Below are positions 8,305-16,779 of a stretch of 64,000 nucleotides of DNA, in pieces. Under the pieces are notes generated by a model, which saw nothing but the letters and a program-made list of their open reading frames with translations, made no database searches and was not told where the DNA came from. Both the position numbers and the translations under genes were made by a program. Position 1 is the first letter of the stretch, and the number at the start of each line of letters is the position of its first letter. Source of the stretch: Rhodomicrobium sp. R_RK_3 (GTDB taxonomy: Bacteria; Pseudomonadota; Alphaproteobacteria; Rhizobiales; Rhodomicrobiaceae); the NCBI RefSeq assembly GCF_002198715.1, contig NZ_MWLK01000008.1:208983-272982 (forward strand). Direction: 5' to 3'.

Positions 8305-10068
8305 TCAGTAGCTCGCCACCGCGCCGTCCGCCGCGCGCGGATCGGAGGCGCCGAACAGCATGGCGCGCGCGCGCATCACCGAATTGGCCCGGCCGAGAAC
8401 GCGGTGAACGATCTTGCCGTCCGGCCCCTTCGGCAGGATGAAGCCGCGCGCCTCCAGCAGCCGCAGCGTATCCGGCGAGATGCCGCGCTCGGTAATGACA
8501 TTGTCCGGCATCCATTGATGATGCACGCGCGGCCAGGCCGTCGCCTCGGCGATGTTCATGTCGAATTCGAGCACGTTGAGCAGCACCTGCAATACCACGG
8601 TGATGATGGTGCTGCCGCCCGGCGAGCCGGTTGCGAGAAATGCCCGGCCGTCCTTCATCACGATGGTCGGCGTCATCGAGGAGAGCGGGCGCTTGCCGGG
8701 CGCGATGGCGTTGGCGTCGCCGCCGGTCAGGCCGAAGGCGTTCGGCGCGCCGGGCTTGGCGGCGAAATCGTCCATCTCGTTGTTGAGCAGGAACCCGGCG
8801 CCGTCGACCGAATAGCCGCTGCCGAAGGTGAAATTCAGCGTCGTGGTGTTGGAGACCGTGTTGCCGTCCTTGTCCATCACCGAGAAATGCGTGGTCTGCG
8901 GCCCTTCGGCGGCGGGCGGCGTGCCGGCGGAAATATCGGCCGATTTCGACGCCTTGGCCGGATCGATGCCCGCGCGCAGCTTGGCGGCATAGCTCTTGCT
9001 GGTCAGCCCTGCGACCGGCACTTTCCAGAAATCGGGATCGCCCATGTGGGTGGCGCGGTCGGCATAGGCGCGCCGCATCGCCTCGACCATAAGGCCGATA
9101 TAGTCGGCGCTGTTGAGCCCCGCCGCCTTGAGGTCGTAGCCCTCCAGGATGTTCAGCATCTCGACCAGATGCACGCCGCCGGAGGAGGGCGGCGGCATCG
9201 AATAGATCTCGGCGCCGCGATATTCTCCGCGCACCGGCTCGCGCTCGGCGACGCGGTAGGATTTCAGATCCTCGCGCGTGATTAGGCCGCCGCCGGCCTC
9301 CATCTCGGCCACGATCTTGTCGGCGACCCAGCCTTCGTAAAAGCCGCGCGTCCCGTCGCCGGCGATCGCGCGCAGGGTTTTGGCGAGATCGGGCTGCTTG
9401 AGGGTTTCGCCCGCCGCATAGGCCTGGCCGTCGGGGCGGAAGAAATAGGCGATGGATGACGGGTCCTTCTCGAAGCGCCTGCGGTTCTGCTCCAGCGCAT
9501 AGGCCAGCCCCCACGGCACCGCGATGCCGTTCTCGGCAAGCCGGATCGCCGGTTCGAGCACCTGGGCCAGACTCATCGTGCCGTATGTCTCCAGCGCGTG
9601 GATCAGCCCGGCGACGGTCCCCGGCACCCCGGCGGCGGCGCGGCTATAGCGCGACCTGGCATTATCCACCTCGCCATCGGCGCCGATATACATGTCGCGG
9701 GTCGCGGCGGCTGGCGCCATTTCGCGATAGTCGATGGCGACCACCTTCCCGGTCTTGGCGAGTGCGATCAGCATGAAGCCGCCGCCCGCCAGATTGCCGG
9801 CCTGCGGATGGCTGACCGCCATGGCAAAGCCCGTCGCGACGGCGGCGTCGACCGCGTTGCCGCCCTGGCGCAGGATCTCGACGCCGACCTCGGCGGCCAG
9901 CCCATCCTCCGCCGAGATCATGCCGTTCTGCGCCATGACCGGGTAGAACAGCGCATCGCGCGCGATCACCGAGGCGGCGGCCGGATCGTCGGCGCGCTGG
10001 GCGGCGGCGGGACCGGCGAACGCAAGCATCGCCGCCAGCGCGCAAGCGCGCCAAATCTGCATTCTCAT
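8305..10068 (-). CDS. ggt: Gamma-glutamyltransferase / glutathione hydrolase
   Basis: 587 residues from ATG 10068 (AAAGG about 8 bases upstream; the frame extends to 10197 but the added 43 residues are not signal-like). A signal peptide ends near GPAAAQ, so the enzyme is periplasmic. It belongs to the N-terminal nucleophile hydrolases: the self-cleavage and nucleophile motif TTHFSVMDKDGN starts at about residue 392, the oxyanion/binding motif GSPGGSTII is present near 480, and the donor-site segment GNAVDAAVA near 70. It hydrolyses or transfers the gamma-glutamyl group of glutathione. Typical length for an unprocessed precursor. No operon partner is evident. Confidence 0.93.
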   Translation of the reverse strand: MRMQIWRACALAAMLAFAGPAAAQRADDPAAASVIARDALFYPVMAQNGMISAEDGLAAEVGVEILRQGGNAVDAAVATGFAMAVSHPQAGNLAGGGFMLIALAKTGKVVAIDYREMAPAAATRDMYIGADGEVDNARSRYSRAAAGVPGTVAGLIHALETYGTMSLAQVLEPAIRLAENGIAVPWGLAYALEQNRRRFEKDPSSIAYFFRPDGQAYAAGETLKQPDLAKTLRAIAGDGTRGFYEGWVADKIVAEMEAGGGLITREDLKSYRVAEREPVRGEYRGAEIYSMPPPSSGGVHLVEMLNILEGYDLKAAGLNSADYIGLMVEAMRRAYADRATHMGDPDFWKVPVAGLTSKSYAAKLRAGIDPAKASKSADISAGTPPAAEGPQTTHFSVMDKDGNTVSNTTTLNFTFGSGYSVDGAGFLLNNEMDDFAAKPGAPNAFGLTGGDANAIAPGKRPLSSMTPTIVMKDGRAFLATGSPGGSTIITVVLQVLLNVLEFDMNIAEATAWPRVHHQWMPDNVITERGISPDTLRLLEARGFILPKGPDGKIVHRVLGRANSVMRARAMLFGASDPRAADGAVASY

Positions 10069-10361
10069 TCGTTCCGCCTTTCCACCGTCTCGCCCGGTCC
10101 ATTCTGCCGCCTCGCCGGCTCGGTGGAAACCCGCCAAATCCGCGAGCTCCGCACGCTTGAGTTGCGCAAATACCGCAAGCCCCCCGAAACCGCGCAAATT
10201 ATCGTTGAGGAATTCAGAATCTGGACAACTTTAAGGCGAGTAAATTGTACAGTGCACCTGCTGTCCCGCCCCGCCGGATCCCGTGGCGTATGCGTTTGAT
10301 AACGACCCCGGCGAGGGAAGACGGCCTGTTTCGTTCAGTCGTGTCAACGTGTGAGATAAGT

Positions 10362-11138
10362 ATGCGGAAGTGTGTGTTTGTGGCGTCGCGTATTGCGTTC
10401 GCGTTCGCCTTTACGGTCACCGCCTGGGGCCCGGCCAGTGCGGCGGATCTTCAGAATTACCGACGAAGCTATAAGGATTACGGGGAACCGATCGATGTGC
10501 CCCCATCCTTTTCCTGGGAAGGCCCCTATATCGGGGCCACCCTCGGCTATGGCTGGGGGGAGTCGAAATCCTTCAACAGGGAAGACGACGTGCCCGGTTC
10601 CGCCTTCGACGGCGGCAACGGCCTGTCCAACGACCCGACCGGATGGCTGGGCGGCATCACGCTCGGCTATAATTGGCAGTTCGACGCCTTCGTCTTCGGC
10701 ATCGAAGGGGATCTCGGCTTTCTCGGCGCGGAGGACAGCCGCAGCAACGGCTTCGCCTTCTCCGAAACCGAATATGGCGGCTACGGCACCATCACGGCGC
10801 GGCTCGGCTTCGCCTATGATCGCTGGCTGTTCTACGGCAAGGGCGGCGGCGCCTTCGCCGACATCGAGAATCGCGCCGGCGATCTGGATGGCGGCTTCAT
10901 CGACCAGTCGGACTTCACCCGGCTGCAGGAGGTGCGCGCCGGCTGGGCGCTCGGCGGCGGCGTCGAATTCGCCTTCCAGCGCAACATGTCTATGAAGATC
11001 GAATATCTCTACATGGATTTCGGCGAGGACACGTCCCGGAATTTCGACGACGATGTGTTCAATCACGAAAACACCATCAGCACGGTGAAGGTCGGCTTGA
11101 ATTACAGCCTCGAGCCGGATTTCGTGCCGCTCAGATAG
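10362..11138 (+). CDS. Outer-membrane beta-barrel protein (Omp25/Omp31-like)
   Basis: 258 residues from ATG 10362, the start that gives a clean signal peptide (RKCVFVASR..., cleavage after ASAAD). The frame is open back to 10245 but those residues are not secretory. The mature part has alternating aromatic/hydrophobic strands, the family opening WEGPYIGATLGYGWG, an internal LGYNWQFDAFVFGIEGDLG strand pair, and the closing VKVGLNYSLEPDFVPLR. Such barrels are abundant surface proteins in Hyphomicrobiales, with structural or porin-like roles. The gene is divergent from ggt; the 293 bases between contain no confident promoter motif. Confidence 0.85.
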   Translation: MRKCVFVASRIAFAFAFTVTAWGPASAADLQNYRRSYKDYGEPIDVPPSFSWEGPYIGATLGYGWGESKSFNREDDVPGSAFDGGNGLSNDPTGWLGGITLGYNWQFDAFVFGIEGDLGFLGAEDSRSNGFAFSETEYGGYGTITARLGFAYDRWLFYGKGGGAFADIENRAGDLDGGFIDQSDFTRLQEVRAGWALGGGVEFAFQRNMSMKIEYLYMDFGEDTSRNFDDDVFNHENTISTVKVGLNYSLEPDFVPLR

Positions 11139-11583
11139 AGGCGCTATGACGAGGAAGCGCGGCGCCGCGCTTCCTCCGCTTTGCCGGCCGATAGCGTGTG
11201 ACCGCTCCGCGGGCCATTAGAATCCGCCGCTAACGCTCTCCTAATCCTAGCCCGCCATACTTGCCACAGGTCAAAACCGGCACGGTAGAGTTGCGGTGTC
11301 CGTTGTTTCACTCCGGGTGGCATCGGATGCGGGAGAATGAGGAGACGCGCCGCGATGCCCTTGGCGGTCCCGGACCATTCAGAGCAAACGGCAAGGCCCA
11401 AGGAAGTGGCGCGCGCCACTTCCGAGGCTGGCGACCATCGCCGCGCGTCGCCCGTCACCGCCTTCCCGCCGAACGGCTTCGGCGTCCACGACATGATCGG
11501 CAATGTCGGCCGCCATCCCGATAGGGAAGCCGCGCCTTAATCCCGAAGCCGCGCCTGCACGGCGCATGTCCAAGGATGCAACC
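11139..11583. other. Intergenic region, 445 bases
   Basis: Apart from the palindrome at 11151-11176, no gene or repeat is recognised here. Short frames are present on both strands but have no family resemblance and no good ribosome sites. The promoter of the DUF1254 gene presumably lies in the right half. Confidence 0.5.
11151..11176. terminator. Perfect 26-base palindrome after the barrel gene
   Basis: Two perfectly complementary 13-base arms (GAGGAAGCGCGGC and its complement) start 13 bases after the barrel-protein stop. This would form a very stable hairpin. No T-run follows, so it may act as a transcript-end stabiliser rather than a classical terminator. Confidence 0.5.
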
Positions 11584-13119
11584 ATGTTCGCTTTACCGAG
11601 ATCCATGCAATGCGCCGCCCTGATCGCCGCAATGGGCGCCGCGATCCCAGCGGCTCGAGCGCAGGAACCGCAACAGCAGCAACAGCCGCAACAGCCGCAA
11701 CAGCAGCAGCAGCAGCAGCCGTCACCGCAGCAGCCGTCGCCGCAGCAGGCCGCCGTGTCCCCCGAGACGGCGCCGGTCTCCGCCGACGAGGCGCGCGACA
11801 TCGCCATCGAGGCCTATATCTACGCCTATCCGATGGTCATCATGGCGCTGACCCAGGAGATGGCGACCAATGCCGAGACCGCCGACGGCAGCACCATGCG
11901 CGCGCCCGTCAATCAATTCGCCAATGCGCGCCGGTTCCCCGACGCGGATTTCACCGAGGTCGTCCGCCCGAATGCCGACACGCTGTATTCCGCCCTCTGG
12001 TTCGATCTGTCGCGCGAGCCGCTCATCATCCATGTGCCCAATTCCGGCGGCCGCTATTACCTGCTGGAGATGATGGACATGTGGTCGGATGTGTTCGCCG
12101 CGCCGGGCAAGCGCACGACGGGCACGGATGAGCAGATCATCGCGCTGGTCGGACCGGGCTGGGAAGAGGATCTGCCGCCCGAAATCGAAGTCATCCGCAG
12201 CCCGACCAGCGCCGGCTGGATCATCGGCCGCACCCAGACCAACGGCGTCGCCGACTACGACAATGTACACAAGTTCCAGGATGGGCTGGTCGCCACGCCG
12301 CTCAGCGCCCTGGGCAGCAGCGAGCCGCCGCCGAGGGGCACCGTCGATGCCAATATCGACATGACCGTGCCGCCGGTGGCGCAGGTCGAAAAGCTCGGCC
12401 CCGAGGAGTTCTTCTCGATCTTCGGCGAACTCACCGAGGACAACCCGCCCCACGCCAACGACTATCCGATGCTGCACCGCATGGCGCGGATCGGCCTCGA
12501 GCCGGGCACGCCCTTCTCGCTCGATGACGCCTCGCCGGAAGTGAGGGCGGCGATCGAGCAGGCGCCCGCCGCCGCACTGAAGAAGATCAAGGAGAAATTC
12601 GCAACCGCCGGTGTCTCGCACGATGGCTGGCGCACCAATCTCGTCGATATCGGCACTTACGGCACCGACTATCTCGCCCGCGCCGGCGTCGCTTATGCCG
12701 GTCTCGGCGCCAACACCGTCGAGGACGCCATCTATCCGACCGCCCTCACCGATCCGGAGGGCAAGCCCTTCAGCAGCGACCGCGCCTATGTCGTGCATTT
12801 CGACAAGGACCAGGTCCCGCCGGTGCGCGCCTTCTGGTCGCTGACCATGTACAATGACAAGCAGCTCTTCGCCGCCAATCCGCTCAACCGCTATACCCTC
12901 GGCGACCGCGACAGGCTGACCTTCAACCCGGACGGCTCGCTCGACATCTACGTCCAGCGCGACAATCCCGGCCCGGAAAAGGAGGCCAATTGGCTGCCCG
13001 CCCCGGCGAGCGGCGATTTCACGATGAATTTGCGGCTCTACTGGCCGAAGCCCGCCGCGCTCGACGGAAGCTGGACGCCGCCCGCCGTGCGCCCGGTGAC
13101 GGATCCGAAAAGCGGGTGA
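11584..13119 (+). CDS. DUF1254/DUF1214 exported protein with Gln/Pro-rich N-terminal linker
   Basis: 511 residues from ATG 11584 (AAGGA 7 bases upstream; longer frame to 11503 rejected). A signal peptide ends at AARAQ, then comes a 30-residue Gln/Pro tract, then DUF1254 (about 65-230; IAIEAYIYAYPMVIM and VRPNADTLYSALWFDLS are typical) and DUF1214 at the C-terminus (about 385-490; FWSLTMYNDKQLF, NRYTLGDR). Members are secreted or periplasmic with no established activity. The Q/P linker is unusual for the family and is encoded by a CAG-rich near-repeat. No operon is evident; the next gene starts 165 bases later. Confidence 0.85.
   Translation: MFALPRSMQCAALIAAMGAAIPAARAQEPQQQQQPQQPQQQQQQQPSPQQPSPQQAAVSPETAPVSADEARDIAIEAYIYAYPMVIMALTQEMATNAETADGSTMRAPVNQFANARRFPDADFTEVVRPNADTLYSALWFDLSREPLIIHVPNSGGRYYLLEMMDMWSDVFAAPGKRTTGTDEQIIALVGPGWEEDLPPEIEVIRSPTSAGWIIGRTQTNGVADYDNVHKFQDGLVATPLSALGSSEPPPRGTVDANIDMTVPPVAQVEKLGPEEFFSIFGELTEDNPPHANDYPMLHRMARIGLEPGTPFSLDDASPEVRAAIEQAPAAALKKIKEKFATAGVSHDGWRTNLVDIGTYGTDYLARAGVAYAGLGANTVEDAIYPTALTDPEGKPFSSDRAYVVHFDKDQVPPVRAFWSLTMYNDKQLFAANPLNRYTLGDRDRLTFNPDGSLDIYVQRDNPGPEKEANWLPAPASGDFTMNLRLYWPKPAALDGSWTPPAVRPVTDPKSG
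11662..11749 (+). repeat. CAG/CAA-rich microsatellite encoding the Gln/Pro linker
   Basis: A stretch dominated by CAG, CAA and CCG codons, including a run of seven CAG/CAA units, encodes Q-rich then PQQPSPQQ segments just after the signal peptide of the DUF1254 protein. Tracts like this can change length by slippage. Confidence 0.7.
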
Positions 13120-13284
13120 CGGCGCTTTCCAGTAAAGCGCAATATTGACGCGAGCATCTTGCGATAAATGCAACCATAGTTGAGTACTGAACGCCCCGCT
13201 TGCGGGGAAATGACAAAAACGGTGTGAATGAAACCCATCGTGCGCTAGCATCGGAGCCTTCGCCATTGCAACGAGGACTTCCCG

Positions 13285-13788
13285 ATGTTCCGATCCGCTT
13301 CGCCCGTTTTCCTTGCCGCGGTCCTGCTCAATGCGGCGGCTCCCGCCCGCGCCGAGGTCCCGGAGGCGATCGCGGTGTCGGGCGCAACGCTGGTCGCCAC
13401 GCTGCACGCCGAAGGCGCGCAGATCTACCAGTGCAAGGCCGACGCGGCGGGCAAGCTGGTCTGGCAATTCCGCGAGCCGATCGCCGCCTTGCTGCAGGGC
13501 GACAAGACGGTCGGCCGCCATTTTGCCGGGCCGAGCTGGGAGCTGGAGGATGGCGGCGCCATCAGCGGCAAGGTGGCGGGACGCGCGCCCGGAGCCTCGC
13601 CCGCCGACATCCCCTTGCTCAAGCTCGACGTGGTCGCCCAACGGGGCAGTGGCCAGCTCACCGGCGTCACCGCCATTCAGCGGCTGAACACGAAGGGCGG
13701 CGCCGCCGACGGCCCATGCGAGAGCGCCGGCGCCTTCCTCAGCGTGCCCTATTCCGCGGATTACGCCTTCTTCCGCAAGGGTACCTGA
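13285..13788 (+). CDS. DUF3455 exported protein
   Basis: 167 residues. ATG 13285 follows GAGGA, and a signal peptide ends at APARAE. The body matches the DUF3455 pattern: ...GAQIYQCK..., WQFREPIA, VGRHFAGPSWEL, an LKLDVV strand and a Cys near the end (GPCESAG), which may pair with the earlier Cys. Function is not established for the family. Short separate transcription unit between DUF1254 and the oxidoreductase. Confidence 0.8.
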   Translation: MFRSASPVFLAAVLLNAAAPARAEVPEAIAVSGATLVATLHAEGAQIYQCKADAAGKLVWQFREPIAALLQGDKTVGRHFAGPSWELEDGGAISGKVAGRAPGASPADIPLLKLDVVAQRGSGQLTGVTAIQRLNTKGGAADGPCESAGAFLSVPYSADYAFFRKGT

Positions 13789-13893
13789 CCTTTCGGACGG
13801 TATGCTTTTCGGCACTATGGGCGTTTTATGTGCGTTCTTGCGGGCTGAATGCATAGGCGTCATCTGTGATGCCTGACAACATAGGAGACCGCC

Positions 13894-14913
13894 ATGCGCG
13901 CCATAGGATTCCAGACGCCCGGGCCGATCGACCGCCCCGACGCGCTGGCCGACATCGAATTGCCGAAGCCCGAAGCAACCGGCCGCGACCTGCTCGTCGA
14001 GATCAAGGCGGTCTCGGTCAATCCGGTCGACACCAAAATCCGCATGCGGGTCGCGCCGGATGCGGGCGGCTGGAAGGTGCTCGGCTGGGACGCGGCCGGC
14101 ATCGTCGCCGCCGTTGGGCCCGATGCGACGCTGTTCAAGCCGGGCGACGAAGTGTATTACGCCGGCTCGCGCCTTCGCCAGGGGACCAACGCCGAATTCC
14201 ATCTCGTCGATGAGCGCATCGTCGGGCACAAGCCCAAGACGCTCGGCTGGGCCGAGGCGGCAGCCTTGCCGCTGACGGCGATCACAGCCTGGGAAGCGCT
14301 GTTCGACCGGCTCGACGTGAGGAAGCCGGTGCCGGGTATCGCGCCCTCCATCCTCATCATCGGCGGCGCGGGCGGCGTCGGCTCGATCGCGGTGCAACTG
14401 GCGCGCAAGCTCACCGACCTCACCGTCATCGCCACCGCCTCGCGGCCGGAAACCCAAAGCTGGGTCGGCGAACTCGGCGCCCATCATGTCATCGACCACG
14501 CCAAGCCACTGGCGGCGGAGGTCGCAAGGCTTGGCCTTGGCGCGCCCGGCGTCGTCTTCTCCACCACCCACACCGACCGTCACCTCGCCGAAATCGTCGA
14601 GCTGATCGCGCCGCAGGGCCGCTTCGGCCTTATCGACGACCCGGAGGTGCTGAACGTCGTGCCTTTCAAGGGCAAATCCGTGTCGGTGCATTGGGAGCTG
14701 ATGTTCACCCGCTCGGCGTTCCAGACCGCCGACATGGGCCAGCAGGGCGTCATCCTGAACGAGGTGGCGCGGCTCGTCGACGAGGGCACGCTGCGCACGA
14801 CGCTTGGCGAGCATTTCGGCCCGATCGACGCGGCGAACCTGAAGCGGGCCCATGCGCTGATCGAAAGCCACCGCGCCAAGGGCAAGATCGTGCTCGAGGG
14901 TTTCGCCGGCTGA
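13894..14913 (+). CDS. Zinc-type alcohol dehydrogenase-like / quinone oxidoreductase family
   Basis: 339 residues, medium-chain dehydrogenase/reductase fold. It has the GroES-like N-terminus (VSVNPVDTKIRMR, GWDAAGIVAAVG) and the nucleotide-binding IIGGAGGVGSIAVQLA near 150-165. The catalytic zinc ligands of true alcohol dehydrogenases are absent, which places it in the zinc-independent NADPH:quinone oxidoreductase-like branch (ZADH). It probably reduces quinones or enones with NADPH in the cytosol. ATG 13894 preceded by AGGAG. Its neighbours Ohr and GST suggest a loose detoxification group, though they are separate units. Confidence 0.87.
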   Translation: MRAIGFQTPGPIDRPDALADIELPKPEATGRDLLVEIKAVSVNPVDTKIRMRVAPDAGGWKVLGWDAAGIVAAVGPDATLFKPGDEVYYAGSRLRQGTNAEFHLVDERIVGHKPKTLGWAEAAALPLTAITAWEALFDRLDVRKPVPGIAPSILIIGGAGGVGSIAVQLARKLTDLTVIATASRPETQSWVGELGAHHVIDHAKPLAAEVARLGLGAPGVVFSTTHTDRHLAEIVELIAPQGRFGLIDDPEVLNVVPFKGKSVSVHWELMFTRSAFQTADMGQQGVILNEVARLVDEGTLRTTLGEHFGPIDAANLKRAHALIESHRAKGKIVLEGFAG

Positions 14914-15010
14914 TCGGCCTCACGCCGAATTGAGAGGGCTGGCCTTACGGGAGCAAACAGCCGATATGAAATCCCTCTAAGCTCATTCCGTTCAACAAGA
15001 GGATCCGACC

Positions 15011-15436
15011 ATGCCCGTGAATGTTCTTTACACCACATCGGCCCGCGCGACCGGCGGCCGCGACGGCCGCTCCGGCACCACCGACGGCAAGTTCGAGGTC
15101 ACCATGGCAACGCCGAAGGAACTTGGCGGCGGCGGCGGCGAGGGCGTCAATCCCGAGCAGCTTTTCGCGACAGGCTATGCGGCCTGCTTCCTGGGCGCGT
15201 TGAAGGCGGCGGCGGCCAAGGGCGGGCCGAAGGTCCCCGCCGATACGACGGTCACCTCGACGGTCGGGATTGGGCCGCGCTCGGAAGGCGGGTTCGGCCT
15301 GACCATCGCGCTGGCGATTTCGCTGCCTGGCATCGAGAAGGAAGCGGCGGAAGCGCTGGTCGCCCAGGCGCATCAGATCTGCCCCTATTCGAACGCCACC
15401 CGCAACAATATCGACGTCCAGCTCAGCGTCGTCTGA
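15011..15436 (+). CDS. ohr: Organic hydroperoxide resistance protein (Ohr/OsmC family)
   Basis: 141 residues, the normal Ohr length. Both redox-active cysteines are present in family context (GYAACFLGAL near 59 and ICPYSNATRNN near 124). Ohr reduces organic peroxides using lipoyl or thiol donors in the cytosol. AAGAGG lies before ATG 15011. No ohrR regulator gene and no clear OhrR operator palindrome are seen nearby. Confidence 0.95.
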   Translation: MPVNVLYTTSARATGGRDGRSGTTDGKFEVTMATPKELGGGGGEGVNPEQLFATGYAACFLGALKAAAAKGGPKVPADTTVTSTVGIGPRSEGGFGLTIALAISLPGIEKEAAEALVAQAHQICPYSNATRNNIDVQLSVV

Positions 15437-15486
15437 GACCGAGGTCACGCTCCCGGCGCGGCGTTTCGCGCAGCGCCGGGAGCGGA

Positions 15487-16161
15487 TTACGGCCTCGTGA
15501 AGCCGATTGTGCCGGCGCTCACCTTGTTCGCCAGATCGCAATAGGTCCCGTTTGCGGCGTTCCATCCCGGGCGTTGCCGCAGCCGGTCGAGCCAGTTCCG
15601 CACATTGGGGTAGGGCGAGAAATCGAAATTGACGATGAAGCCGAGCGACACCAGCGCCGACCCCAGATAATCGGCGATGGTGATGTCGTCGCCCCAGACA
15701 TATTTCATGCCGGCGAGGAAATTGCGGTCGAGCACCGTCATGAAACGGCGGGTGCCCTCCTCGCCCACGCGGGCCAGATCGGCCCGGCTCTGCGGGCCCA
15801 GGCCGCGGAATTCCGGCACGGTTTTCTGGTAGACGCCGAAGACGCAGTAATAGATCCGGAAATTGGTATCCAGCCAGGACATCGTCTCGTCCACCCTCGC
15901 GCGCCGTTTCAGGTCGGGCGGGTAGGCGGCGCCGGTCTTTTCGGCGAGATAGCGCAGGATCGCGCTGCTCTCGGTCAAAATGAAATTGCCGTCCTGCAGC
16001 ACCGGCACCTGGCCGCTCGGATTGAGAGCGAGGAAGGACGCCTCCTTATGCTGCTGCAGGTTCAGATCGATGATCACCTCTTCGAACGCGATCCCCTGGT
16101 CGTAGAGAAAAAACGTCACCGCGCGGGATGAGCTCGATAGCGGATCAAAATAGAGTTTCAT
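15487..16161 (-). CDS. Glutathione S-transferase family protein
   Basis: 224 residues from ATG 16161 (AAGG upstream; the frame to 16224 adds an unrelated N-terminus). N-terminal thioredoxin-like domain with MKLYFDPLSSSSRAV, the cis-Pro in SGQVPVLQDG and the glutathione-binding ES pair in LTESSAILRYL, then an all-helical C-terminal domain with the ITIADYLGSA capping box. It conjugates or reduces substrates with glutathione. Converges with ohr and diverges from the P450 gene. Confidence 0.92.
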   Translation of the reverse strand: MKLYFDPLSSSSRAVTFFLYDQGIAFEEVIIDLNLQQHKEASFLALNPSGQVPVLQDGNFILTESSAILRYLAEKTGAAYPPDLKRRARVDETMSWLDTNFRIYYCVFGVYQKTVPEFRGLGPQSRADLARVGEEGTRRFMTVLDRNFLAGMKYVWGDDITIADYLGSALVSLGFIVNFDFSPYPNVRNWLDRLRQRPGWNAANGTYCDLANKVSAGTIGFTRP

Positions 16162-16779
16162 GCGACCTTGGCCGGTGTGATTGATTGCGCTGGCAGGACG
16201 GCTGCGCGGCGCTTGCCTCGTCAAACGGACCGGGCGGGGCTGCCCCAGACGTGCCTTGCCATGCCGGCCGGCATCCGGGCGTCAGCGGCATGGACCAAAA
16301 TGCGGCGCAGTTCCCCGCCGTCGCCGATGCCGGAGGCGGCTCCGATGACACTCGCGACGTGATGACTGCGGCAATGGCTCTGCATGTGTTTTCCTCGCGG
16401 AGACTTTGAATTTGCGCTCGTGGTCTCTCGAAATTTGCCATAAGTCTGAGCGCTTGGCGTTTTGAGGCCGGAGAATGCCAGGGCTTTGCTACGAGTACAT
16501 TTCAGGCCGAACCCGGCGCATTTCCGTTGCAACGCAACTCAGCACAATGTTGCGTTTCCGTTCGCCACCTCTCACCCGGCTCGGATATCGGCCGGACGCA
16601 CCGGCTCACGCCGCCCGTTACCGTCGTAACCCATTCCGCCAAAGTCGAAATCGGTTCGTAGCCTGCCTTTTGCAAGCTGCATAGGCCTGCCGGATCGTAT
16701 GAGCCGCCTCGGACTCTAACCCGGCCGAAACGGCTCGTCACCTGCAAGGCAGGCGGGCAACAGACGTTGGAGCAAGTTC
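16162..16779. other. Divergent intergenic region, 618 bases, between GST and P450 genes
   Basis: Holds the promoters of the GST gene (minus) and the P450 gene (plus) and one possible 54-codon ORF (16221-16385, minus). No tRNA, insertion sequence or CRISPR repeat was found here. The GC content is slightly lower than in the genes. Confidence 0.5.
16221..16385 (-). CDS. Possible small protein, 54 residues
   Basis: Not recognised. The ATG at 16385 has a good ribosome site (GAGGAAAACAC directly before it), which is the main reason to list it. The product is His/Cys-rich at the start (MQSHCRSHH) with a short ASVIGAASGIG segment. It would be transcribed towards the GST gene, ending 59 bases before that start, so it could be a leader ORF. 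Could equally be chance. Confidence 0.25.
   Translation of the reverse strand: MQSHCRSHHVASVIGAASGIGDGGELRRILVHAADARMPAGMARHVWGSPARSV

Noticed and set aside
15011-15436. OhrR operator in front of ohr
   Set aside because: No TACAATT-AATTGTA type palindrome is visible in 14914-15010 and no ohrR gene is adjacent.
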